Counted from the first letter of the stretch, positions 25,396 to 35,729 are shown. The stretch is DNA of 64,000 nucleotides from Glutamicibacter protophormiae (GCF_014647495.1 NZ_BMPH01000007.1:62001-126000); one strand, 5' to 3'. Program-made: numbers and translations. Notes: generated from the letters alone by a model not told the origin.

Positions 25396-26883
25396 TCAGG
25401 CCTGCTCTTCCAAGAACCTGTAGACTTCGGTTTCGTCCACCCCGGGGAACGCGCCGGTTGGCATGGCCGCGAGCAGGTGCGTATTCGCGCGCGTCGCAGG
25501 CCAGGCATTGCCGAACCACATGGAAGACAGCTCCGCCGGCGGACGGCGGCAGCAGTTTTCATCCGGACACTTGGACTGGCAGCGTTCCTTGGTGTCGCGT
25601 CCGCGGAACCATTTCACATGCTCGAAAGGCACGCCGATGGACAAGGAATACATCCCCGAGGAATGGCGCTCCGTACGAGCCGTGCACCAGTAGGTGCCGT
25701 TGATCGTGTCAGTGAACTGTTCAAAGGAGCGGAACTTGTCCGCCACGTCGAACACCACACGGCTGGTCCAATAGCGGCAGATAGTCTGCCCCTCAATGGC
25801 GCCGGTATGGTCGGCCGGGAAGTTCACCCCGTCGTTTTCATATGCCTTATGCAGGATCCCGGACTCGTGGACCTTCTGGAAGTGGCAGGTAAGCCCCAGG
25901 TGCTCCGTCGCCAAATTGGTAAAGCGGTGGGCGGCCGACTCATAGGAAACCGCGAATGCGTCGCGGATGTCCTCCACGGCAATCTCCCTGTTTTTCTTGG
26001 CCCGCTGAAGAAAATCGGTGGTCTCCTTTTCCGGCATCATCAGCGCCGCGGCAAAGTAGTTGGTCGCCACGCGCTGCGAGAGGAAATCCGCATAGTCCAC
26101 CGGCGTCTGGTGCCCCAGCACGTAGTGGCCCAAGGCCTGCAGCAGCACCGACCGCGGATCGTGGTCCACGCGGGAGGCTTGGGTGAGGTAGATCCGGCGG
26201 TTCTTCAGGTCGGTGACCGAACGGGTCGAATGGGGAAGGTTGCTGACATACCGCAGGCTGAATCCCAGGTATTCGGCAATGTCCGCGGCACGGTGGTGCG
26301 ACAGCGGGCCGCCGCTGTGCCCGGCGGCTTTCAGGATCCGCCCTGCTTCCTGCTCGATCTCCTTGTAGTAGTTGTTGCGCTGGCGCATTTCTTCGCGCAA
26401 TTGCGTATTGGCCCGGCGGGCTTCCTCCGGAGTGGCCGCCTGTTCGTCGAGGCGGTGCTCCAATTCGCGCTGCAGTCCGACCAACGATTCAAGCACATCC
26501 ATGGACAAGCGGCTGGAAATCCTGACCTTCGGCAGACCCAGGGATGCGTAAAGCGGTCCGCGCTGCGCACGTTCCAATGCGATTTCCAACGCAGCCCGTC
26601 GCGACGGCGGCTCAGCCCCGAGCAGGTCGTCCACGCTCACGCCCAGTGCGGAAGCCAGGGATTTCAGCAGCGACAACTTCGGTTCGCGCTTGCCGTTCTC
26701 CACGAGAGACAGATGGCTTGGCGCAGTTTCGACCAACGCACTGACATCGTCAAGCGTCAGGCCTTTCTCCTTGCGGAGGTAGCGGATGCGTCGTCCCAGC
26801 GCGATGACGTCTAGCTCGTCGTTCGCCTCAGCGCCGCCCGTTCCGTCAGCACGGGCATCCCGGTTCCATGTGGTAGCAGTCAC
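25396..26883 (-). CDS. ramB: RamB/ScfR-type regulator of acetate metabolism (XRE HTH plus IrrE-like domain)
   Basis: This 495-residue protein has an XRE helix-turn-helix at residues 30-85 (RIRYLRKEKGLTLDDVSALV, SHLSLVENGKREP). A central ImmA/IrrE-like region follows (LQALGHYVLGHQTPVDYADF), then the C-terminal DUF2083-like domain with a cysteine cluster (CQSKCPDENCCRRP). This is the architecture of the short-chain fatty acyl regulator family, including RamB of Corynebacterium, which controls aceA and aceB. Its divergent position from aceA supports that role. In ScfR proteins the HExxH of the IrrE domain is usually degenerate; here it reads LGHYVLGHQ. The GTG start has TATTCT 6 nt upstream and no ribosome binding site, so it is probably leaderless. 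Confidence 0.88.
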   Translation of the reverse strand: MTATTWNRDARADGTGGAEANDELDVIALGRRIRYLRKEKGLTLDDVSALVETAPSHLSLVENGKREPKLSLLKSLASALGVSVDDLLGAEPPSRRAALEIALERAQRGPLYASLGLPKVRISSRLSMDVLESLVGLQRELEHRLDEQAATPEEARRANTQLREEMRQRNNYYKEIEQEAGRILKAAGHSGGPLSHHRAADIAEYLGFSLRYVSNLPHSTRSVTDLKNRRIYLTQASRVDHDPRSVLLQALGHYVLGHQTPVDYADFLSQRVATNYFAAALMMPEKETTDFLQRAKKNREIAVEDIRDAFAVSYESAAHRFTNLATEHLGLTCHFQKVHESGILHKAYENDGVNFPADHTGAIEGQTICRYWTSRVVFDVADKFRSFEQFTDTINGTYWCTARTERHSSGMYSLSIGVPFEHVKWFRGRDTKERCQSKCPDENCCRRPPAELSSMWFGNAWPATRANTHLLAAMPTGAFPGVDETEVYRFLEEQA

Positions 26884-27743
26884 ACACTCAGAATAGGGGA
26901 AGAAGTTGTATTTTTTCCAGCAAATTCGGCATATGACCCTAAATCACCGCCTTGTCGCCACCAAGTTAACGAATTATCGGAAAATTTATCGCCGCACAGC
27001 CGTTGCGCCTGCGCACCCCCACGGCCGCGCGGCGCCGACGCCGCCTCAATCAGCAGGCCCGATGGCAGCAGGGGAAGCGGCTGCCTCGGGGCACTCCGGG
27101 CGACCCCGGACTGAGGACGTTCAAGCGCGGCTCCAGCATTCCCCCGCAGGCGGAGCCGGTGTTCCGACGCACGCGCCGGCACCCCGGTGCATCGCCGTGA
27201 GGCGCCCTGTATCCAACCCACCGCCGTGCCAACGGCCGAAAAGCCTAGTTTTGAAAGAAATCGACTTTTTCACCTACGTCGAACTCGCCTCGAACTTGCC
27301 CGATACCCCGCAGGGCACCTCGTGGCCTTCCCCGGCAATCTCGCGCCTTTTGCGCGCCGCGACGAGTAGCGCAGAACGCCAGCCGCGGTGAATTTCCATG
27401 AGATTCGCCCGGCAACCCCCAATTCACCTGCATGCCAAGAATCGGATCGCAACGCCGGGGAGCTAACCTGTGACCTCCGCTACACCAGAATTTCGAGGAA
27501 TTTCAGAACTTCTTCAGTGTGATTCTGTGGGAAAATAACCATTTTTCGAGCTTTGGATCACAATCGATGAAAGAAGTGAACAAATTTCACAGAAGAGAAA
27601 AACGTTGAATCTTATTCCGGAAAACCTCTGTTGGAGGGGTTGCAGGCAGGGAATAGTTGGTGTCACGAAGAAGTTCACCGGATCGAAACCGCAGGGTTCA
27701 CCGGTCCGAACGAACACCGAGCTTGTGCGAAGGAGCCAGCAAC
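26884..27743. promoter_or_regulatory. 860-bp ramB-aceA intergenic control region
   Basis: No convincing gene is present; open frames at 26906-27391 and 26880-27221 have no family features. The middle (27000-27240) is very GC-rich, with a hairpin TCCGGG/CCCGGA at 27095-27110. The flanks are AT-rich and promoter-like. GTGAA-caaat-TTCAC at 27576-27590 is a 15-bp palindrome about 150 nt before aceA and resembles a CRP/GlxR half-site pair with altered spacing. The size suggests several regulators act on aceA. Confidence 0.5.
27576..27590 (+). promoter_or_regulatory. Palindromic site upstream of aceA
   Basis: GTGAACAAATTTCAC has 5-bp arms around a 5-nt centre and is followed by AG. It is a candidate operator for RamB or a CRP/GlxR-type protein, both known regulators of glyoxylate-bypass genes in related bacteria. 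Which one binds cannot be decided by eye. Confidence 0.4.
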
Positions 27744-29048
27744 ATGACTACCAACGAGAATTCCATCGAAAACCGCGTCGCAGCCCTGGAGAATGACTGG
27801 GCAACCAACCCTCGATGGGAAGGCGTCACCCGCGATTACTCCGCTGCAGACGTCGTGAAGCTGCAGGGCCGGGTCCAGGAAGAGCACACCCTGGCCAAGC
27901 GCGGTTCCGAGAAGCTCTGGAAGCAGCTCACCGAGGAAACCCCGACCGGCGGCTACACCAACGCACTCGGCGCACTGACGGGCAACCAGGCAGTCCAGCA
28001 GGTCAAGGCCGGCCTGCGAGCCATCTACCTTTCCGGCTGGCAGGTTGCCGCCGATGCAAACCTCTCGGGCCAGACCTACCCGGACCAGTCGCTGTACCCG
28101 GCGAACTCGGTTCCGCAGGTTGTCCGCCGCATCAACAACGCGCTGCAGCGTGCAGACCAGATCGAGTTCTCCGAAGGCATCCAGACCGTCGAGGACTGGA
28201 TGGTCCCGATCGTCGCAGACGCCGAGGCCGGCTTCGGCGGCCCGCTGAACGCCTACGAGCTGATGAAGTCCATGATCACCGCCGGCGCTTCGGGCGTCCA
28301 CTGGGAAGACCAGCTGGCCTCGGAGAAGAAGTGCGGCCACCTGGGCGGCAAGGTCCTGATCCCGACCCAGCAGCACATCCGCACCTTGAACGCAGCACGT
28401 CTGGCAGCTGACGTCGCCGGCACCCCGTCCGTCGTCATCGCCCGCACCGACGCCGAGGCGGCAACCCTGATCACCTCCGACGTCGACGAGCGCGACCAGG
28501 AATTCATCACCGGCGAGCGCACCCCGGAAGGCTTCTACAAGGTCCGCAACGGCATCGAGCCATGCATCGCCCGTGCCAAGGCCTACGCTCCTTATTCGGA
28601 TCTGATCTGGATGGAGACCGGCACCCCGGACCTGGAGCTGGCTCGCAAGTTCGCCGAGGCAGTCAAGAAGGACTTCCCGGACCAGATGCTCTCGTACAAC
28701 TGCTCCCCTTCCTTCAACTGGAAGAAGCACCTGGACGACGCAACCATCGCAAAGTTCCAGCGCGAGCTCGGTGCCATGGGCTTCAGCTTCCAGTTCATCA
28801 CCCTGGCCGGCTTCCACGCACTGAACCACTCGATGTTCGATCTGGCCAAGGGCTACGCGAAGGACGGCATGAGCGCCTACGTCGAGCTGCAGGAGCGCGA
28901 ATTCGCTGCCGAGGTTGACGGCTACACCGCCACCAAGCACCAGCGCGAAGTCGGCACCGGCTACTTCGATGCCATCTCCACCACGCTGAACCCCAACGCC
29001 TCCACCCTGGCGCTGGTCGGTTCCACCGAAGAAGGCCAATTCCATTAG
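27744..29048 (+). CDS. aceA: Isocitrate lyase
   Basis: This 434-residue enzyme splits isocitrate into glyoxylate and succinate in the glyoxylate bypass. The catalytic motif KKCGHLGGK carries the active-site Cys near residue 193. The metal- and substrate-binding segments are [20 protein letters not shown] and [12 protein letters not shown]. The later [13 protein letters not shown] region completes the active site. The start at 27744 has GAAGGAG 8 nt upstream and the usual family length. It is followed by aceB, with a hairpin in the gap. Expression is probably under the divergent RamB-type regulator. Confidence 0.97.
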   Translation: MTTNENSIENRVAALENDWATNPRWEGVTRDYSAADVVKLQGRVQEEHTLAKRGSEKLWKQLTEETPTGGYTNALGALTGNQAVQQVKAGLRAIYLSGWQVAADANLSGQTYPDQSLYPANSVPQVVRRINNALQRADQIEFSEGIQTVEDWMVPIVADAEAGFGGPLNAYELMKSMITAGASGVHWEDQLASEKKCGHLGGKVLIPTQQHIRTLNAARLAADVAGTPSVVIARTDAEAATLITSDVDERDQEFITGERTPEGFYKVRNGIEPCIARAKAYAPYSDLIWMETGTPDLELARKFAEAVKKDFPDQMLSYNCSPSFNWKKHLDDATIAKFQRELGAMGFSFQFITLAGFHALNHSMFDLAKGYAKDGMSAYVELQEREFAAEVDGYTATKHQREVGTGYFDAISTTLNPNASTLALVGSTEEGQFH

Positions 29049-29063
29049 ACCCTAACGGGTCGA

Positions 29064-29108
29064 TGGTGCCGGCTGACAATGACGTCAGCCGGCACCACCA
29101 CCATTTTT
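29064..29108 (+). terminator. Hairpin with T tract between aceA and aceB
   Basis: TGGTGCCGGCTGAC pairs with GTCAGCCGGCACCA (14 bp, 6-nt loop), followed by ACCACCATTTTT. It may end most aceA transcripts and lower aceB expression, acting as a partial terminator, or stabilise the 3' end. Confidence 0.75.
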
Positions 29109-29127
29109 AAGCTTTAAGGACGCTGTC

Positions 29128-30765
29128 ATGAACACCCCGATCACCCTGAACAACATCACCATCACCGCCACCGAAGTGCGCTACCAGGAACAGATCCTCA
29201 CCAGCGAGGCACTGGACTTCCTCTCCGCACTGCACCAGGGTTTCGAGAACCGCCGCACCGAGCTGATGCAGAGCCGCCAGCTCAACCGGGCCCGCATCGC
29301 CAACGGCCGCGACCCGAAGTTCCTGGAAGAAACCCGGAACATCCGCGAGGACGCTTCATGGCAGGTCGCCCCGATCGCTCCGGGTCTGGAAGACCGCCGC
29401 GTGGAGATCACCGGGCCGATCGAGCGCAAGGCGGCAATCAACGCACTGAACTCCGGCGCCAACGTGTGGCTGGCCGACATGGAGGACGCCTGCTCCCCGA
29501 CCTGGCAGAACGTGATCAAGAACCAGGTGAACCTGATCCGCGTGCTCGACAACGAGCTGGACTTCACCGCACCGGACGGCCGCGAGTACAAGCTGGACAC
29601 CCACGACCTGAAGCAGCTGCCGACCATCGTGGTCCGCCCCCGCGCACTGCACCAGCCGGAGAAGCACCTGCGGGTGAACGGCGCGCCGATGTCCGCTTCG
29701 CTGGTCGACTTCGGACTGCACTTCTTCCACAACGCCAAGCGCCTGATGGCAGCCGGCCGCGGCCCGTACTACTACCTGCCGAAGCTGGAGAACCACCTGG
29801 AGGCACGCCTGTGGAACGACGTGTTCAACATGGCCCAGGACATGATGGGCATCGACCGCGGCACCATCCGCGCCACCGTGCACATCGAATGCATCACCGC
29901 GGCCTTCGAGATGGAGGAAATCCTCTACGAACTGCGTGAGCACTCCTCGGGCCTGAACGCCGGCCGCTGGGACTACATCTTCTCGATCATCAAGAACTTC
30001 CGTTCCCGCGGACCGCGCTTCGTGTTCCCGGACCGCGATTCGGTGACCATGACCGCACCGTTCATGCGGGCCTACACCGAGCAGCTGGTGCGTGCCTGCC
30101 ACCGCCGCGGCGCCACCGCCATCGGCGGCATGAGCACCTTCGTGCCAAGCCGCAAGGATGCCTCGATCAACGAGATCAACCTGGCCAAGGTGCGCGAGGA
30201 CAAGGCCCGCGAGGCAGCCGACGGCTTCGACGGCTCGTGGGTAGCCCACCCGGACCTGGTGGCAGTGGCCCGCGAGGTGTACACCGAGGTGCTGGGCGAC
30301 AACCCCAACCAGATCGGCCGCACCCGCGAAGACGTTCAGGTTTCCGCCACCGCGCTGCTGGACGTGGCCGGGCTGGAAGGCAAGATCACCGAGCAGGGCA
30401 TCCGCGACAACATCGAGATCGGCATCCGCTACATCGAGTCGTGGCTGCGCGGCAACGGCGCCGTGGTGCTGCGCAACCTGATGGAGGATTCGGCCACCGC
30501 CGAGATCTCCCGCTCGCAGCTGTGGCAGTGGATCCACCAGTCGGCCATCACCGACCAGGGCGAGATCATCACCCGCCGCTGGGTGCAGGAGCTGGCCGAG
30601 GAGACCATGGACCGCATGGAGCGCTTCGAGGGAGACCGTTTCGAGTCCGCCATGGAGATCTTCGAAGCCTGCGCACTGCGCGACGACTTCCCGACCTTCA
30701 TGACCCGCAACGCCTACCTGCGCTACCTGGACATGCCGGTTCCAGTACTGGAAATGGCAGGCTAG
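29128..30765 (+). CDS. aceB: Malate synthase A
   Basis: This 545-residue enzyme condenses glyoxylate with acetyl-CoA to malate, the second glyoxylate-bypass step. Signature regions are GANVWLADMEDACSPTWQNV with catalytic residues near 110-125, VRPRALHQPEKHL, and KLENHLEARLWNDVF. GTIRATVHIECITAAFEMEE and DYIFSIIKNFRS also match the family. The length matches the A form (about 530-550), not the 720-residue G form. AAGGA lies 8 nt upstream of the ATG. It lies 79 nt after aceA and shares its direction; a terminator follows at 30838. Confidence 0.97.
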   Translation: MNTPITLNNITITATEVRYQEQILTSEALDFLSALHQGFENRRTELMQSRQLNRARIANGRDPKFLEETRNIREDASWQVAPIAPGLEDRRVEITGPIERKAAINALNSGANVWLADMEDACSPTWQNVIKNQVNLIRVLDNELDFTAPDGREYKLDTHDLKQLPTIVVRPRALHQPEKHLRVNGAPMSASLVDFGLHFFHNAKRLMAAGRGPYYYLPKLENHLEARLWNDVFNMAQDMMGIDRGTIRATVHIECITAAFEMEEILYELREHSSGLNAGRWDYIFSIIKNFRSRGPRFVFPDRDSVTMTAPFMRAYTEQLVRACHRRGATAIGGMSTFVPSRKDASINEINLAKVREDKAREAADGFDGSWVAHPDLVAVAREVYTEVLGDNPNQIGRTREDVQVSATALLDVAGLEGKITEQGIRDNIEIGIRYIESWLRGNGAVVLRNLMEDSATAEISRSQLWQWIHQSAITDQGEIITRRWVQELAEETMDRMERFEGDRFESAMEIFEACALRDDFPTFMTRNAYLRYLDMPVPVLEMAG

Positions 30766-30837
30766 CCGCGCAGGCGCCACCCCATAGACCCGGCCGATTC
30801 GTTTCCAAGTCGTCCTCGTAAAATCGGCCACGAATTG

Positions 30838-30884
30838 CGGCATTCATCCGTTGGTAACCATTCCCGCGGGTGGATGCCGTTTTT
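30838..30884 (+). terminator. Rho-independent terminator after aceB
   Basis: CGGCATTCATCC pairs with GGGTGGATGCCG (12 bp including two G-T pairs, 18-nt loop), followed by TTTTTT-like sequence. Confidence 0.75.
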
Positions 30885-30923
30885 CGCGCCCTGAAAGCGC
30901 GGGCTACTGGGTAGGCTGAAGCC

Positions 30924-31988
30924 ATGGCGTTCCAGTTTAAAAACCCGGCCGAGGACCTGTGGGAGCCCGATGTCCTGGGCGAGGGCTTCACCCGGCGCAC
31001 GCTGCCGCTGCTCGACGGATCCACCGCCACGCTGGTCCGCCACCGCCGGCCTTCCCGACTCCCGCGGCTGGCCCCGCCGCTGCGCGGGCTGTCGATCCTC
31101 TACGTGCACGGCTGGTCCGACTACTTCTTCCAGCACGAGCTGGCGCGGTTCCTCAGCGACGCCGGCGCCGACTTCTACGCCCTGGATCTGCGTCACTACG
31201 GGCGCAACCTCCCGCTGGATGCCCAGCGCGAGTCGGCCGCCGACACCTCCCCGGGGTTCACCAACAACCTGGAGCAGTACTTCGAGGAGTTCGACGCGGC
31301 GCTGCGCATCATCACCAGCGCCCACCCCGGCACCCGGGTGGTGCTGCTGGGGCATTCGACCGGCGGGCTGAGCGCGTCGCTGTACGCGGCCGCGAACCCG
31401 CACAAGATCGAGGCGCTGGCGCTGAACAGCCCGTGGCTGGAATTCCAGGCCAGCGAGCTGGGGCGCACTGCCCTGTCCAAGCTGTTCCAGGCCTCCAGCG
31501 CGCGCAACCCGCACCGCTTCCTGCCCAGCATCGACCCGGGCTTCTACACCCGCACGGTCTCCAGCCAGTTCGAGGGCGAATGGGACTACGACCTGGCCTG
31601 GCGCCCGGTCAACGGCTTCAAGATCACCACCGGGTTCATCTCAGCGGTCTTCGACGCGCAGGCGAAGGTCAAGAAGGGCCTGGACCTGGCGATGCCGGTG
31701 CTGGTGATGCTCTCGGCCAAGGACTACCTGCTGCCGCGCTGGCAGGACGCCGCGTCGAAGTCCGACGTCGCGCTGAACGTCCAGCAGATCGCCGAGCGCA
31801 GCCTCGATTTGGGCCGCGAGCTGCACCTGGTGCGGCTGGCCGACGCGCTGCACGACGTCTTCCTCTCCGCGCCGCCGGTGCGCACCCGGGCCTATCTGGA
31901 CCTGGGCTCGTGGCTGGTGGCGATCAAGAACCGCCAGCACGACTCGCAGCTGACCGCCAGCGTGCAGCGCGTGGTGCCGGGCGCCTAG
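30924..31988 (+). CDS. Alpha/beta hydrolase (S33-like, monoacylglycerol-lipase type)
   Basis: This 354-residue hydrolase has the oxyanion segment ILYVHGWSDYFFQ near residue 59, the nucleophile elbow VVLLGHSTGGLSAS near 138, the Asp strand PVLVMLSAKDYLLP near 256, and His in ADALHDVFLS near 308. The lid region between 165 and 240 is large, as in monoacylglycerol lipase-like members of clan S33. No signal peptide is present. TAGGCT lies 6 nt before the ATG, indicating a leaderless mRNA. The substrate is unknown. Confidence 0.85.
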   Translation: MAFQFKNPAEDLWEPDVLGEGFTRRTLPLLDGSTATLVRHRRPSRLPRLAPPLRGLSILYVHGWSDYFFQHELARFLSDAGADFYALDLRHYGRNLPLDAQRESAADTSPGFTNNLEQYFEEFDAALRIITSAHPGTRVVLLGHSTGGLSASLYAAANPHKIEALALNSPWLEFQASELGRTALSKLFQASSARNPHRFLPSIDPGFYTRTVSSQFEGEWDYDLAWRPVNGFKITTGFISAVFDAQAKVKKGLDLAMPVLVMLSAKDYLLPRWQDAASKSDVALNVQQIAERSLDLGRELHLVRLADALHDVFLSAPPVRTRAYLDLGSWLVAIKNRQHDSQLTASVQRVVPGA

Positions 31989-32000
31989 CGGGACGACGTC

Positions 32001-32564
32001 CTAGCGGGCGGCGGGCACCTGGTCGTTGACCAGTTCAAGGCGCAGCCGGCCGGCTTCGTCCTGCCCGAGCACCGCCACCGAGCCGTTGCGGATGGTGTCC
32101 AGCGTGTAGCCGGCGAAATCCGAGAGGGTGTAGCGGATGATCGTGCCGTGGCAGACGACCGCGACGTTCTTCCCGGGGAAATCCTCCATGATCTGCTCGA
32201 TGGCGCGCCGCCCGCGGGCCACCACCGATTCCAGCGGCTCGATGCCGCCGCCGATCTTCCCGGGCCAGCGCTCCAGCGCCTCGGCCTCGATCATGCCCTC
32301 GCCCTGCGCATAGTCGCGCTCGACCAGCAGCTCGTAGCTCGGGCCCAGCTCAAGGCCCAGCCCGTCGGCGATGATCTGCGCGGTCTGCCGCGCGCGGTCC
32401 AGCGGGGAGGAGACGACCACGTCCCAGTTCCCGCCGGCCAGCACCTGCACCGCGTCGGCGGCCTGCGCGCGGCCAGTGCCGTTCAGCGGGATGTTGCTGC
32501 TTCCCTGCAGGCGGCCTTCGAGGTTCCATTGCGTCTGTCCGTGGCGGACGAATCCCAGCTTCAT
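32001..32564 (-). CDS. Histidine phosphatase-family protein (phosphoglycerate mutase-like)
   Basis: This 187-residue branch-1 histidine phosphatase has the catalytic RHG in LGFVRHGQTQWNLEGRLQG at residues 3-21 and the second His in VAVVCHGTIIRYTL near 150. SSPLDRARQTAQII supplies the conserved Arg. The size fits small phosphatases such as PhoE or GpmB-like enzymes rather than glycolytic mutase. The start is not certain: ATG at 32564 is chosen, and an in-frame ATG at 32573 is also possible. It converges with the hydrolase gene upstream, 12 nt stop to stop. Confidence 0.85.
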   Translation of the reverse strand: MKLGFVRHGQTQWNLEGRLQGSSNIPLNGTGRAQAADAVQVLAGGNWDVVVSSPLDRARQTAQIIADGLGLELGPSYELLVERDYAQGEGMIEAEALERWPGKIGGGIEPLESVVARGRRAIEQIMEDFPGKNVAVVCHGTIIRYTLSDFAGYTLDTIRNGSVAVLGQDEAGRLRLELVNDQVPAAR

Positions 32565-32751
32565 GCGCACCATTCTTCCACCGGCGCGTGCCCCGCGCCC
32601 GGCGGGTGTGGGCAATCCCACGGGTTTGCCCAGACACAATTTCACCCCATCTCCTTGCCGGAACCCGTACGATTTGGTACGTTGCACCGGCCCTCCGCGG
32701 CACCGGAGCACGTGCACCCCAACCCCCGAATGAGGATCCAAGCAGTTCATC

Positions 32752-34185
32752 GTGACCGAAATCAAGGCATCCCTCGCCCGCGGGCTCACCGCCCGCCACA
32801 TCCGCTTCATGGCCCTGGGCTCGGCCATCGGAACTGGCCTGTTCTATGGCTCGTCCGCCGCCATCCAGGCCGCCGGCCCGGCCGTGCTGTTCGCCTACAT
32901 GATCGGCGGCGCCGCCGTCTTCATCGTCATGCGCGCCCTGGGCGAGATGGCGGTGAAGCATCCGGTCTCCGGGTCGTTCGCGCACTACGCCTCGCGCTAC
33001 CTGGGCCGCTTCGCCGGGTTCATCACCGGCTGGACCTTCACCTTCGAGATGGCCATCGTGGCCATCGCCGACGTGACCGCCTTCGGCGTCTACATGGGCT
33101 TCTGGTTCCCCGACGTCGCCGCCTGGATCTGGGTGCTGGCGGTGGTGCTGCTGATTGCCTCGATCAACCTGATGAAGGTCAAGGTGTTCGGCGAGACCGA
33201 GTTCTGGCTGGCGATCATCAAGGTCAGCGCCATCATCGCGATGATCGGCGGCGGCATCGCGCTGATCATCTTCGGCTTCAACGCCCCCGACTCGCAGACC
33301 GCGACCGGCATCGACACCCTGATGGCCGCCGGAACGCTGTTCCCCAACGGCTTCACCGGGCTGTTGCTGTCCTTCGCCGTGGTGATGTTCGCCTTCGGCG
33401 GCATCGAGACCATCGGCATCACCGCCGGCGAGGCGGACGACCCCGCGCGCTCGGTGCCGGCCGCGATCAACACCGTGCCGTGGCGCATCCTGCTGTTCTA
33501 CGTGGCCTCGCTGGCAGTGGTCATGATGCTCTTCGACTGGCGCCAGATCGACGGCAGCGCGAGCCCGTTCGTGCAGATCTTCGACGCGCTGGGCATCCCT
33601 GCCGCAGCCCACGTGCTCAACGCCGTGGTGATCACCGCCGCCGTGTCAGCGATCAACGCGGACACCTTCGGCGCCGGGCGCATGCTCTTCGCGATGTCGG
33701 CCGAGGGCCATGCCCCGAAGTCCTTCGCGAAGGTCTCCTCCAACGGCGTGCCGTGGATGACGGTGGTCGTCATGACCATCGTGCTGCTGGTCGGCGTGGT
33801 GCTCAACGTGCTGCTGCCGGAGCAGCTGTTCACCATCATCGCCTCGATCGCCACCTTCGCGACCGTGTGGGTCTGGATCATGATCCTCGCCTCCTACCTG
33901 GCGATGCGCCGGGCCGAGAAGAAGGACGCCGCGGCCGCGCCACAGGGCCCGCGCGAGTTCGCGGTTCCCGGCGGGACGACCACCGCCTGGATCGCGCTGG
34001 CGTTCATGGTCTTCGTGGTCGTGCTGCTGGCGCTGAGCGCGGAAACCCGCGTGGCCCTGTACACCGGCGCCGCCTGGCTGGCCATCCTGGCCGTGGTCTA
34101 CCGCTTCGCGGTGCGCGGCACCTCCGGCGGCCCTTCGGCGGACGGGCGCGAACGCGATTCGGAAGCGGTCTCCACCGGCCGCTAG
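32752..34185 (+). CDS. Amino acid permease (APC superfamily, AAT family)
   Basis: This 477-residue transporter has twelve hydrophobic spans. The family signature [23 protein letters not shown] follows a short cytoplasmic N terminus. The first-domain motif [20 protein letters not shown] and the later [20 protein letters not shown] place it in the amino acid transporter (AAT) family with proline, aromatic and GABA permeases. The substrate cannot be fixed. It begins with GTG at 32752. The C-terminal 25 residues are a hydrophilic tail rich in Gly and Glu. Confidence 0.9.
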   Translation: MTEIKASLARGLTARHIRFMALGSAIGTGLFYGSSAAIQAAGPAVLFAYMIGGAAVFIVMRALGEMAVKHPVSGSFAHYASRYLGRFAGFITGWTFTFEMAIVAIADVTAFGVYMGFWFPDVAAWIWVLAVVLLIASINLMKVKVFGETEFWLAIIKVSAIIAMIGGGIALIIFGFNAPDSQTATGIDTLMAAGTLFPNGFTGLLLSFAVVMFAFGGIETIGITAGEADDPARSVPAAINTVPWRILLFYVASLAVVMMLFDWRQIDGSASPFVQIFDALGIPAAAHVLNAVVITAAVSAINADTFGAGRMLFAMSAEGHAPKSFAKVSSNGVPWMTVVVMTIVLLVGVVLNVLLPEQLFTIIASIATFATVWVWIMILASYLAMRRAEKKDAAAAPQGPREFAVPGGTTTAWIALAFMVFVVVLLALSAETRVALYTGAAWLAILAVVYRFAVRGTSGGPSADGRERDSEAVSTGR

Positions 34186-34200
34186 GCGGCCGCCGGCAGG

Positions 34201-34971
34201 CTAGCGGATCTCGCGGCGCACCCCGACGGGGTTTTCCGGCTGCTGCGCGGTGCGCCGTTCCGAGGCCAGGGCCAGCGTGGCCCACAGCAGCATGCCTCCG
34301 GCCGCGATCCACAGGCTGGACAGGCCCAGGTGCAGGTAGGCGAACACCCCGGCCAGCGAGCCGAGCGTGATCATCGCCCACAGCACCGCGTAGCGGACCC
34401 AGAGCAGCCGCCCGGCTCCGCGGTCCGAGCCGGTCAGCAGCCCCAGGATCGCGCCGCCCAGGTGCTGTCCGAGCTTGACCAGCGTGCCGGTCATGTAGGT
34501 CAGCCCCAGCGACACCTCCCCCGAGCGCGTGTAGGAGACGTTGACCGCGCCCATCGAGGCCGCCAGCAGGCAGGCCCCGCCGAAACCCAGCGTGCCCAGC
34601 GAACCGAGCAGCGCGGCGGTGACCAGCAGCGCGCCGCTGAGGTACATCACGATTGGCCTGCGGTAGCGCGCGGCCCGCGCGGTGAGCACCGTCGCCAGCA
34701 CCACACCGCCCACGAAGCTGCCCACGAACCCCATGGCCATGGCCCAGCCGCCGGCATCGCCGGTGAGCAGGGCGGCCGAGGAACGCGTCGAGTTGCCGGA
34801 CATGAAGGACAGGAAGTAGCCGCCGAGGTGGATGAAGCCCACGCCGTCGACGAACCCCGCCATCGCGGTGATCGCCCCCGCGAAGAAAATTCCGCGCCAT
34901 CCCAGATTTCTGGCCACCGAACGCCGCCCCGCCCTTTCCGTTCCCGACTGCGGTTTCCCGCCTGCTGCCAT
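34201..34971 (-). CDS. YoaK/DUF1275-family membrane protein
   Basis: This 256-residue membrane protein has six hydrophobic spans. The conserved opening AGAITAMAGFVDGVGFIHLG and the following LSFMSGNSTRSSAAL are typical of the YoaK (DUF1275) family. NVSYTRSGEVSLGLTYMTGT is the second conserved unit. Function in the family is unknown. The ATG at 34971 (MAAGGKPQS) is preferred to an upstream start at 35118 that would overlap the divergent gene. It converges with the permease gene. Confidence 0.82.
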   Translation of the reverse strand: MAAGGKPQSGTERAGRRSVARNLGWRGIFFAGAITAMAGFVDGVGFIHLGGYFLSFMSGNSTRSSAALLTGDAGGWAMAMGFVGSFVGGVVLATVLTARAARYRRPIVMYLSGALLVTAALLGSLGTLGFGGACLLAASMGAVNVSYTRSGEVSLGLTYMTGTLVKLGQHLGGAILGLLTGSDRGAGRLLWVRYAVLWAMITLGSLAGVFAYLHLGLSSLWIAAGGMLLWATLALASERRTAQQPENPVGVRREIR

Positions 34972-35036
34972 TATCCCGTGCCGCAGGCAACGCCCTGCCG
35001 AAGGAATGCCCGCGCGCCGCGGCGCGTTATACGGGC

Positions 35037-35729
35037 ATGAGTGAAACCGCTGCTTCCCAGAATCCCGCCGATGCCAAGCGCCTGCGCGTGGACATCTTCT
35101 CCGACATCGCCTGCCCATGGTGCTTCATCGGCAAGCGCCGCTTCGAATCCGGCCTGGAATCCTCAGGCCTGGCCCAGGACGTCGACGTCTACTGGCACGC
35201 CTACCAGCTGGACCCGACCCTGCCCGAGCACTACGACGGCAGCGAGCTGGACTACCTGGCCAAGGCCAAGGGCATGGACCCGGCCCAGGTCGAGGGCATG
35301 CTGCAGCACGTCACCGCCCAGGCCGCCGAGGAGGGCTTGAACTACGACTTCGGGAAGCTGGTGGTCGCCAACTCCTTCACCGCGCTGCGCGTGCTGGAGC
35401 ATGCCAAGCAGCAGGGGCTGGGCGGCGAAATGAAGGAAGCGCTGCTCTCCGCGCACTTCGAGAAGGGCCTGGACACCGGCAGCGTGGACACCCTGCTGCA
35501 GCTGGCCGCCGACGTCGGGCTGGATGCCGCCGCGCTGCGCACCGCGCTGGAGGCCGGCAGCTACGCCGACGAGATCAACGCGGACATCGCCCAGGCGCGC
35601 CAGATCGGCGTCACCGGGGTGCCGTTCTTCATCCTCGACGGCAAGTACGGAATTTCCGGCGCCCAGCCGGCCGAGGTCTTCGCCAACGCGCTGACCCAGG
35701 TCCACGCCGAAACCGTCGGAGCCAGCTAG
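35037..35729 (+). CDS. DsbA-family oxidoreductase, FrnE-like
   Basis: This 230-residue thioredoxin-fold protein has the CxxC active site CPWC in DIFSDIACPWCFIGKRRFE near residue 28. The cis-Pro loop IGVTGVPFFILDGKYGISGA near 190 completes it. FrnE-type DsbA proteins are cytosolic, and the absence of a signal peptide agrees with that. Related proteins act as disulfide isomerases or in stress tolerance. It is divergent from the YoaK gene with 65 bp between the starts. The start lacks a strong ribosome binding site. Confidence 0.88.
   Translation: MSETAASQNPADAKRLRVDIFSDIACPWCFIGKRRFESGLESSGLAQDVDVYWHAYQLDPTLPEHYDGSELDYLAKAKGMDPAQVEGMLQHVTAQAAEEGLNYDFGKLVVANSFTALRVLEHAKQQGLGGEMKEALLSAHFEKGLDTGSVDTLLQLAADVGLDAAALRTALEAGSYADEINADIAQARQIGVTGVPFFILDGKYGISGAQPAEVFANALTQVHAETVGAS

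Noticed and set aside
26906-27391. 161-residue open frame between ramB and aceA
   Set aside because: No ribosome binding site or family features; composition follows local GC content.
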